Assembly (NCBI GenBank): GCA_009703845.1
Contig: WLFI01000007.1
Span: 1 to 12,251, forward strand
DNA: 12,251 nt
From: Actinomycetota bacterium
GTDB taxonomy: Bacteria; Actinomycetota; Actinomycetes; Actinomycetales; Microbacteriaceae
Reading direction: 5' to 3'
Under the pieces are notes generated by a model. That model made no database searches and had not been told where the DNA came from. It saw only the letters and a list, made by a program, of their open reading frames with translations. Below, in pieces: positions 1-5,268 of this stretch (positions are counted from its first letter, which is position 1; every line of letters starts with the position of its first letter). The position numbers and the translations under genes were made by a program.

Positions 1-680
1 GTCGACTGCTTGCTCAACGAATAAAGCGCGAGGATGTTCGTGAAATCGCCACCGCAAACTCGAGGGTCTAGCGCCGACGGAATCAGCTTGCTTGACCAGT
101 CATCCCAGCCAAGTTCTGCGTAGCACTCATCGCTGGCCAGAACAGCACCGAGTTCTCGGGCGCGATCAACAGCAGCCTTCATTCGGTCAACATCAAGAAC
201 TCGACCGTCAGGGTTGCCGGGGCTGTTGATCCAGATCAATTTGGTGTTCGCTGGCCAAAGACTCGGGTCGTCTTCGCTCACGATTTCGGCGTCGACTAGA
301 GCCGCACCGACGATGTAAGCGGTGTAGGCAACTTTTGGTTGAACGACGACGTCGCCCTTGCCAAGCCCTAGCAAAAGCGGCAAGAACGAGATGAGCTCTT
401 TTGACCCGATGCTTGGCATCACGTTTTCTGCAGAAAGGCCTGATACTCCGCGTCTTCGAGCAAACCACTCGACAACTGCGGTCTTGAACTCGGATGAACC
501 ACCGGTCGATGGGTAACCTGGCGAGTTAGATGCGGCTTCGAGGGCAGCTCGAATGATTTCGGGAGTTGGGTCTACCGGAGACCCAACCGATAAATCAACC
601 AAACCGCCATCATGAGCTCGCGCCTTCTCGGCGTATGGCTTCAGTTGCTCCCAGGGATACTCGGGCAGGCGGTCAAACAC
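1..680 (-). CDS. dapC: Succinyldiaminopimelate transaminase DapC, N-terminal part (gene continues beyond the left edge)
   Basis: This is a PLP-dependent class I/II aminotransferase. DapC transfers an amino group from glutamate to N-succinyl-2-amino-6-oxopimelate in the lysine/meso-diaminopimelate pathway, which feeds peptidoglycan and lysine synthesis in the cytoplasm. About 226 residues are visible from a GTG start, beginning MFDRLPEYPWEQL. Family marks are LSVGSPVDPTP near residues 30-40, GSKE at 92-95, the NSPGNP segment at 152-157 (conserved Asn156), SDECY at 183-187 (Asp and Tyr that contact PLP), and SLSK at 221-224, whose Lys224 should form the Schiff base. The GTG lies 3 bases after the fdxA stop and has AGGGCG upstream within fdxA, so the two genes are probably translationally coupled. 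The C-terminal third or so is missing because of the window edge. A fdxA-dapC pair is common in Actinobacteria (from memory), which favours DapC over other class I aminotransferases. Confidence 0.88.
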   Translation of the reverse strand, partial: MFDRLPEYPWEQLKPYAEKARAHDGGLVDLSVGSPVDPTPEIIRAALEAASNSPGYPSTGGSSEFKTAVVEWFARRRGVSGLSAENVMPSIGSKELISFLPLLLGLGKGDVVVQPKVAYTAYIVGAALVDAEIVSEDDPSLWPANTKLIWINSPGNPDGRVLDVDRMKAAVDRARELGAVLASDECYAELGWDDWSSKLIPSALDPRVCGGDFTNILALYSLSKQS

Positions 681-683
681 TAG

Positions 684-1004
684 CTATTCGCCCTGCGGCG
701 GAAGAACAGAAACGACCGCGTGATCGGCATCAATCTTGCCAACCTTGGCAGCGCCGCCGGGTGAACCAATCTCGCTAAAGAATTCAACGTTTGCCTTGTA
801 GTAGTCGGCCCACTGATTTGGTAGGTCATCCTCGTAATAAATCGCCTCAACCGGGCAGACCGGCTCGCACGCGCCGCAGTCAACGCACTCATCTGGGTGA
901 ATGTAGAGCATGCGGTCGCCTTCGTAGATGCAGTCAACTGGGCACTCTTCGATGCAGGCCTTGTCTTTAACGTCTACGCACGGCAGTGCAATTACGTAAG
1001 TCAC
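684..1004 (-). CDS. fdxA: Seven-iron ferredoxin FdxA ([3Fe-4S][4Fe-4S])
   Basis: This is a small cytoplasmic electron carrier of 106 residues, starting MTYVIALPCVDVKDKAC. Cysteines fall at 9, 17, 21 and 25 and at 40, 43, 46 and 50. By analogy with Azotobacter-type 7Fe ferredoxins, C9, C17, C21 and C50 would hold the 3Fe-4S cluster, and C25, C40, C43 and C46 the 4Fe-4S cluster. The C-terminal part, with YYKANVEFF and GSPGGAAKVG, is the usual tail of actinobacterial FdxA. The start is GTG at 1004, because GAGAGGA stands 6 bases upstream and the protein then begins at the conserved MTYVI. An upstream in-frame TTG at 1019 would add five residues that overlap this ribosome binding site and is unlikely. 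The gene lies between the MshB-like gene and dapC on the same strand. Its redox partner cannot be read from the window. Confidence 0.93.
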   Translation of the reverse strand: MTYVIALPCVDVKDKACIEECPVDCIYEGDRMLYIHPDECVDCGACEPVCPVEAIYYEDDLPNQWADYYKANVEFFSEIGSPGGAAKVGKIDADHAVVSVLPPQGE

Positions 1005-1010
1005 GAATGT

Positions 1011-1017
1011 TCCTCTC
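1011..1017 (-). promoter_or_regulatory. Ribosome binding site deciding the fdxA start
   Basis: GAGAGGA on the minus strand, 6 bases before the GTG at 1004. It lies directly against a T6 tract that follows a hairpin, and it rules against the longer TTG start because it falls inside that extension. Confidence 0.75.
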
Positions 1018-1047
1018 AAAAAACTAGGTCAATTAAACCATTGACCT
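1018..1047 (-). terminator. Hairpin plus T-tract between the mshB-like gene and fdxA
   Basis: Perfect 8-base arms AGGTCAAT/ATTGACCT (1040-1047 and 1026-1033) enclose a 6-base loop. On the minus strand they are followed by AG and then six T residues at 1018-1023. This has the form of a Rho-independent terminator for the deacetylase gene, although the stem is AT-rich and only moderately stable. It ends right at the fdxA ribosome binding site, so it could also act as an attenuator or operator for fdxA. I see no convincing fdxA promoter downstream of it. Confidence 0.5.
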
Positions 1048-1061
1048 CAACTGAATAACTG

Positions 1062-2192
1062 TTAGCGGTGCCCAGATGTTCCGCGTTTGAGGCTTCTCGA
1101 GCTCAATCGCGGAAAGAGCATTACGACGGCACAGATTGCCATCGAGCCATAGAACCACCAGGTTCCAAGGTCGTTTTTGGCAACGGCAAAACCCGTTGCG
1201 TTATTTTCATCGCTCAGCCAGAACAGTGAACCAATCAAGGTCAATGCCATTAGATAGAGCGCACCGCGACTCTCACGAAGCAGGCGCAGGCCAAGAGCCA
1301 GAAGAGCCGTGATGCCTAACGCCACGAAGAGGCCAATTGGGGTGGATGCGCTGTCATCTGCCGTGATGGTGTGAAGCATGGTGCCCACGATGGTTAGCAG
1401 AACGCCGAGCGGCAAAGCCCAAAGCGCCAACGCGACGGGTTTGATCCACTGGAACGGCCTGATTGATGACTTGCGCAAACGCTCTGCTCGGTCGTAGCGA
1501 ATTTCTTTTCCTGAAACGATCGAGTAAGTCTCTTTAAAAACGGCGATCTGCGAAGCGTGGGCGGCCAGCGCAGCCTTTTTGACTAGCGCCGTTTCGGCAT
1601 CGCCGATGGCGACGTCAAAGCGCTCTCGACCCTCTGCAATTACCCAAAATTGAGGTGCACGACCCCGAACCTCTTTTGCATACCGACGCATGGCCATCGC
1701 CGATGCCTCGTTTGCTCGTTTGTGATCTGGGTGTCCGAAACCACCTCGGCGGTTATAGGTGACCAGGTAGTCAGGTTTGAACGAAGTCATTACCTGGTAG
1801 ATGTCTTCACTGATTACAGCAGTAGAAACGGCCGAGAGTGCCATTTCATCTAGGTCTTTTGGCTTGGTTGCGCGACCCCAAGGGTTGAGCTTGAAACCAG
1901 AGTCTAGGTATGCTCGGGTGCCAGCAAACTTGTGGCTTTTCACGCCGAGTTCCTCGAGCGCGTTTTTCAACTCGGATGCTCGGAATGCGCCGACCGCCGA
2001 AAGATTGCCCTCAAGGCCCTTGAGCTCTTCGAGCTTCATTCGACCGCGCTCGCCGCGAGTCAGTGTGAGCACCATGACTTCGGCACCATCTTTGATTGCC
2101 TTGGCGATTACGTGGCCGGTGAACAAACTCTCGTCATCTGGATGCGCGTGCACCAAAAGTAGGCGCTTCGGCTTAAATGACGGTTTGGACAT
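1062..2192 (-). CDS. mshB: MshB-like PIG-L/LmbE deacetylase fused to a C-terminal multi-pass membrane domain
   Basis: This is a zinc-dependent N-acetylglucosaminyl deacetylase-family protein of 376 residues from the ATG at 2192. In Actinobacteria MshB removes the acetyl group from GlcNAc-inositol during mycothiol synthesis. The N-terminal domain carries HAHPDDES at residues 15-22 (expected zinc ligands His17 and Asp20, catalytic Asp19) and GHPDH at 153-157 (third ligand His154). NRRGGFGHPDH is typical of the family. Residues about 250-273, 286-304, 310-327 and 344-361 are hydrophobic, giving four likely membrane helices. Classical MshB is about 300 residues and soluble, so the tail is an addition. 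It may correspond to the separate small membrane protein often encoded after mshB (inference). The start is ATG2192 because a TATAGT element lies 7 bases upstream. A GTG at 2255 would put that promoter inside the gene. A mycothiol-conjugate amidase or another PIG-L enzyme remains possible. Confidence 0.75.
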   Translation of the reverse strand: MSKPSFKPKRLLLVHAHPDDESLFTGHVIAKAIKDGAEVMVLTLTRGERGRMKLEELKGLEGNLSAVGAFRASELKNALEELGVKSHKFAGTRAYLDSGFKLNPWGRATKPKDLDEMALSAVSTAVISEDIYQVMTSFKPDYLVTYNRRGGFGHPDHKRANEASAMAMRRYAKEVRGRAPQFWVIAEGRERFDVAIGDAETALVKKAALAAHASQIAVFKETYSIVSGKEIRYDRAERLRKSSIRPFQWIKPVALALWALPLGVLLTIVGTMLHTITADDSASTPIGLFVALGITALLALGLRLLRESRGALYLMALTLIGSLFWLSDENNATGFAVAKNDLGTWWFYGSMAICAVVMLFPRLSSRSLKRGTSGHR

Positions 2193-2199
2193 ACAACTA

Positions 2200-2205
2200 A
2201 CTATA
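2200..2205 (-). promoter_or_regulatory. Likely -10 element of a leaderless mshB-like transcript
   Basis: TATAGT on the minus strand ends 7 bases before the ATG at 2192, so transcription would begin at or next to the A of ATG. No Shine-Dalgarno sequence precedes this ATG, which agrees with leaderless expression, common in Actinobacteria. A good -35 hexamer is not visible. Confidence 0.5.
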
Positions 2206-2255
2206 TTCCAGCCGAGACTCGGTTCGAGGTGTTTCAAGACTTTTAGGCCAACCAC

Positions 2256-2285
2256 TTGCCGAAGTTAGGCAACCCTAAGTAAACT
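2256..2285 (+). promoter_or_regulatory. Candidate efeU promoter
   Basis: TTGCCG at 2256-2261 and TAAACT at 2280-2285 are separated by 18 bases and resemble a vegetative sigma-factor promoter. The predicted start of transcription is near 2292. The spacer contains the first iron-box-like palindrome and the second lies just after the predicted start, an arrangement that would allow repression. This assignment is inferred from base matching only. Confidence 0.45.
2265..2278 (+). promoter_or_regulatory. DtxR/IdeR-like operator, copy 1
   Basis: Palindrome TTAGG-CAAC-CCTAA. It is part of a 19-base direct repeat (2264-2282) shared with copy 2. The DtxR/IdeR consensus TTAGGTTAGSCTAACCTAA begins with the same TTAGG-N4-CTAA pattern, and 13 of 19 positions agree here, with the right-hand half-site degraded. 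It sits between the candidate -35 and -10 of the iron permease gene. Confidence 0.6.
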
Positions 2286-2292
2286 GGGTTTG

Positions 2293-2306
2293 TTAGGTAA
2301 CCCTAA
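2293..2306 (+). promoter_or_regulatory. DtxR/IdeR-like operator, copy 2
   Basis: Palindrome TTAGG-TAAC-CCTAA inside the second 19-base direct repeat (2292-2310). It is 28 bases from copy 1 and differs from it at one base in 19. It covers the predicted transcription start of efeU. The match to the 19-base DtxR consensus is again 13 of 19. Confidence 0.6.
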
Positions 2307-2328
2307 GTAAGCCAAAGAAAGACCCTAA

Positions 2329-3174
2329 ATGCTCGCAAATTTCTTGATCGGACTCCGTGAAGGCCTCGAAGCGGCTCTCATTGTCGGAATTTTGGCGGGA
2401 TATCTTGTAAAAATCGGCCGCCGTAGCGACTTCTCAAAGCTTTTCTTGGGCGTAGGTTCGGCCATTGGTCTTTCAATCTTGGTAGGTTTTGGCCTGACCT
2501 ACGCAGTCACCGAGGCTCCTGCGGGCATAAACGAACTGATCGCGGGCACCATGTCGATCATCGCCGTTGCCTTTGTCACTTGGATGATCTTCTGGATGGC
2601 CTCGCAGGCTAAGAGCCTCGGCGCAGAACTACGCGGAAAAATCGATCAAGCCCTCGAAGCGTCAACGGTGACTTTGGTCGGCGTGGCCTTCTTTGCCGTC
2701 ATCCGCGAAGGAATTGAGACGGCTGTATTTCTGTGGAGTGCGTCTAAAGCAACCGGCGATGAGACTCACCCAATTCTGGGAGCGACCCTCGGTCTTCTAG
2801 TCGCTACCGTCATGGGCTACCTGATTTACCGCGGAGTGCTCAAGTTCAACCTGTCATCGTTCTTCAAATACACCGGGGCGTTTTTGATCGTTGTTGCGGC
2901 TGGAATTCTGGCCTACGGTGTTCACGAACTTCAAGAAATCGGCATATTCGCTGGTCTCGAGCAGGCCTTCCCGATTCTCACCTCGAATGCCTACGACGTG
3001 TCTGGCATCATCGAGAAAGACGGTGTGGTGCACAGCATTTTGAAGGGAACAATCTCGTTCAGAGTCACACCAACAAACCTTGAGGCGCTGGTCTGGTTCT
3101 TGTACACGATTCCGGTGACCCTCATCTACGTTCTCGGATACCGCACTAAGCGCGCAGTTTCAGAGAGCAAGTAG
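2329..3174 (+). CDS. efeU: FTR1/EfeU-family iron permease
   Basis: This membrane iron permease has 281 residues, close to E. coli EfeU (about 276). The family imports iron across the cytoplasmic membrane, usually as ferric iron produced by an oxidase. The two diagnostic REXXE iron-binding motifs are present: REGLE at residues 10-14 in the first helix and REGIE at 126-130. Hydrophobic segments near 5-28, 40-60, 70-92, 113-137, 148-166, 179-198 and 251-270 give the expected seven helices. The ATG start places the first motif at the family position. The preceding AGAAAGA is a weak ribosome binding site. The gene stands alone in the plus orientation, without the EfeO or EfeB partners usual for the EfeUOB system. 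The two iron-box-like palindromes upstream suggest derepression when iron is short (inference). Confidence 0.92.
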   Translation: MLANFLIGLREGLEAALIVGILAGYLVKIGRRSDFSKLFLGVGSAIGLSILVGFGLTYAVTEAPAGINELIAGTMSIIAVAFVTWMIFWMASQAKSLGAELRGKIDQALEASTVTLVGVAFFAVIREGIETAVFLWSASKATGDETHPILGATLGLLVATVMGYLIYRGVLKFNLSSFFKYTGAFLIVVAAGILAYGVHELQEIGIFAGLEQAFPILTSNAYDVSGIIEKDGVVHSILKGTISFRVTPTNLEALVWFLYTIPVTLIYVLGYRTKRAVSESK

Positions 3175-3194
3175 CCTCAATAACCTAGGCAACG

Positions 3195-3231
3195 AAAAAT
3201 CCCCCAAGGCGATAAGCGTCGGGGGATTTTT
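3195..3231. terminator. Bidirectional Rho-independent terminator between efeU and typA
   Basis: Eleven paired positions, AAAAATCCCCC (3195-3205) with GGGGGATTTTT (3221-3231), surround a 15-base loop. The five G-C pairs followed by T-runs on both strands serve the convergent genes efeU (plus) and typA (minus), whose stop codons lie about 20 and 14 bases from the hairpin. Confidence 0.9.
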
Positions 3232-3244
3232 CTTTAGGTGCTTA

Positions 3245-5146
3245 CTAGCTCTTTTTGCGCTGCGAGTAGAGACGAGCGCGAACGTTTGCGTCAAGCTCTA
3301 CCTTGCGAATGCGTGTGGCTTCTGGAGTTACCTCGACACACTCGTCTTCACGGGCGAACTCAAGACACTCTTCAAGCGATAGCTTGCGCGGAGGTGTAAG
3401 AGACTGGAACTCGTCAGATGAAGCGGCACGCATGTTGGTGAGCTTCTTCTCTTTAGTGATGTTGACTTCCATGTCGTCAGCTCGTGAGTTCTCGCCCACG
3501 ACCATTCCGGCATAAACCTCGCTGGTTGGCTCTACGAAGAACGAACCACGCTCCTGAAGACCAATCATGGCGAATGGGGTCACAACTCCGGCACGGTCGG
3601 CAACCATTGAGCCGTTGTTGCGAGTCACGATTTCACCGAACCAGGCGTCGTATCCAGCCGAGATCGCGTTAGCGATTCCGGTGCCCTTGGTGATGGTCAA
3701 GAACTCGGTTCTGAATCCGATTAGTCCACGAGAAGGCACCAGGAACTCCATGCGGGTCCATCCGGTGTTGTTGTTGACCATGTTGGTCATGCGACCTTTA
3801 CGAGCAGCCATGAGCTGAGTAATCGGGCCGAGGAACTCTTCGGGAACATCGATGGTCAAGTCTTCAACTGGCTCGTGAACCTTGCCGTCGACTTTCTTGG
3901 TCACAACCTGTGGCTTACCAACAGTTAGTTCGTAACCTTCGCGACGCATCTGCTCGACAAGAATTGCAAGCGCTAGCTCGCCACGGCCCTGAACTTCCCA
4001 AGCGTCTGGACGCTCGGTTGGAAGCACTCGAATCGACACGTTACCGATTAGCTCTTTGTCTAGACGGTCTTTCACGAGGCGCGCGGTGACCTTTGCACCC
4101 TTGACGCGACCCGCCATAGGCGAGGTGTTGATTCCGATTGTCATCGAGATCGCAGGGTCATCTACCGTGATCATTGGCAGTGGGCGAATGTCGTTAGGGT
4201 CGGCAAGAGTTTCACCGATGGTGATTTCTTCGATTCCGGCGACGGCGACGATGTCGCCCGGGTTAGCCTCGTCGGTTGGGTAGCGGTCTAGGGCTTTAGT
4301 TTTCAAAAGCTCAGTGATTTTCACGTTCTGGGTGGTGCCGTCGGCACGCACCCAAGCGACCTGCTGGCCCTTGCGAAGGGTTCCGTTGAAGATGCGCAAA
4401 AGTGCTAGACGACCAAGGAACGGCGACGCATCCAAGTTTGTGACGTGAGCCTGAAGTGGGTGCTCGTCATCGTAAACCGGCGCAGGAATGTACTTGAGGA
4501 TCGCACCGAAAAGTGGCTCAAGGTCTTCTGCATCTGGCAACGTGCCATCGGCAGGCTTGTTCAAGCTGGCACGACCGGCACGACCCGATGCGTAAATGAC
4601 AGGAAGGTCGAGGATCGAGTCAATGTCAAGATCAGGAACAGAGTCGTGTAGGTCGCTGGCTAGGCCGAGAAGCAGGTCGTGGGTTTCTTCGACGACCTCG
4701 TCGATTCGAGCATCCGGGCGGTCTGTCTTGTTTACCAACAAGATAACCGGAAGCTTTGACTCGAGAGCCTTGCGAAGCACGAAGCGGGTCTGTGGCAGTG
4801 GTCCTTCAGAAGCGTCGACGAGCAAAACGACTCCGTCAACCATAGAAAGGCCGCGCTCGACCTCTCCACCAAAGTCGGCGTGGCCCGGGGTGTCAATCAC
4901 GTTGATGGTGATTTCTTTTCCACCAGCAGCCGCGCCCTTGTAGGCAATCGCGGTGTTCTTAGCAAGAATCGTGATGCCCTTTTCTCGCTCTAGGTCGCCC
5001 GAGTCCATGACTCGCTCTCCCATGTTGGAGTGGTCGCTGAACGAACCGGTCTGGCGAAGCATGGCGTCGACCAAAGTGGTCTTGCCGTGGTCTACGTGGG
5101 CAACGATGGCAACGTTGCGAAGGTCTTCTCTGGAAACCAGAGTCAT
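3245..5146 (-). CDS. typA: Translational GTPase TypA/BipA
   Basis: This ribosome-associated GTPase of the EF-G-like translation factor family has 633 residues. TypA/BipA takes part in ribosome assembly and in stress and cold adaptation. GTPase motifs are AHVDHGKTT at 16-24 (P-loop), the EREKGITI switch region near 53-60, DTPGHADF at 85-92 (G3) and NKTD at 139-142 (G4). The EF-Tu-like domain 2, the EF-G-like domains and the BipA-specific C-terminal domain follow, with the conserved stretch SRGLIGFRTEF. The length is normal. The start is ATG5146, because AAGAGG at 5156-5161 lies 9 bases upstream and the protein then begins MTLVSREDLRNVAIVAH. Upstream in-frame codons give longer N-termini that are not typical. 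The gene follows the peptide importer on the same strand after about 120 bases. Confidence 0.96.
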   Translation of the reverse strand: MTLVSREDLRNVAIVAHVDHGKTTLVDAMLRQTGSFSDHSNMGERVMDSGDLEREKGITILAKNTAIAYKGAAAGGKEITINVIDTPGHADFGGEVERGLSMVDGVVLLVDASEGPLPQTRFVLRKALESKLPVILLVNKTDRPDARIDEVVEETHDLLLGLASDLHDSVPDLDIDSILDLPVIYASGRAGRASLNKPADGTLPDAEDLEPLFGAILKYIPAPVYDDEHPLQAHVTNLDASPFLGRLALLRIFNGTLRKGQQVAWVRADGTTQNVKITELLKTKALDRYPTDEANPGDIVAVAGIEEITIGETLADPNDIRPLPMITVDDPAISMTIGINTSPMAGRVKGAKVTARLVKDRLDKELIGNVSIRVLPTERPDAWEVQGRGELALAILVEQMRREGYELTVGKPQVVTKKVDGKVHEPVEDLTIDVPEEFLGPITQLMAARKGRMTNMVNNNTGWTRMEFLVPSRGLIGFRTEFLTITKGTGIANAISAGYDAWFGEIVTRNNGSMVADRAGVVTPFAMIGLQERGSFFVEPTSEVYAGMVVGENSRADDMEVNITKEKKLTNMRAASSDEFQSLTPPRKLSLEECLEFAREDECVEVTPEATRIRKVELDANVRARLYSQRKKS

Positions 5147-5155
5147 AACAAACAT

Positions 5156-5161
5156 CCTCTT
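5156..5161 (-). promoter_or_regulatory. Ribosome binding site deciding the typA start
   Basis: AAGAGG on the minus strand, 9 bases before ATG5146. A second in-frame ATG at 5155 directly abuts it and would leave no spacing, so ATG5146 is preferred. Confidence 0.7.
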
Positions 5162-5174
5162 AATGGCACGCGAC

Positions 5175-5199
5175 AAATCGAAAGAGATTCGAGCGATTT
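5175..5199 (-). other. Inverted repeat just upstream of the typA ribosome binding site
   Basis: AAATCG (5175-5180) and CGATTT (5194-5199) can pair. Alternatively TCGAA (5178-5182) and TTCGA (5188-5192) can pair around a 5-base loop. The two stems share bases and exclude each other. They lie in the probable typA leader; any regulatory role is inference. Confidence 0.35.
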
Positions 5200-5202
5200 A
5201 TG

Positions 5203-5227
5203 AAAACCGAGCGAGATGCGCATCGGT
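5203..5227 (-). terminator. Weak terminator-like hairpin after the substrate-binding protein gene
   Basis: On the minus strand ACCGA, one bulged T, and GCG pair with CGC and TCGGT across a 5-base loop (stem 5206-5227), followed by a short T-run (the last stem T plus TTT at 5203-5205). It could end the importer transcript after 5269. The T-run is short, so it may instead be a structured part of the typA leader. Confidence 0.4.
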
Positions 5228-5268
5228 GGTTCTAGTTTAGTTGGCTGGGAGTGAAAACTATAGGATGA

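Larger units (their letters stand above)
2264..2310 (+). repeat. Two tandemly spaced 19-base direct repeats
   Basis: GTTAGGYAACCCTAAGTAA occurs at 2264-2282 and 2292-2310, with 18 of 19 bases identical and a 28-base period (a bit under three helical turns, so not quite on the same DNA face). A further lone CCCTAA stands at 2323-2328, touching the efeU ATG. Confidence 0.85.

Noticed and set aside
208..468. Minus-strand frame of 86 codons rich in Arg
   Set aside because: It lies in a wrong frame within dapC, whose own frame is open from 680 to 1 and carries the aminotransferase motifs.
1801..2268. Plus-strand frame of 155 codons opposite the deacetylase gene
   Set aside because: It overlaps the conserved zinc-binding region on the other strand and shows no domain of its own.
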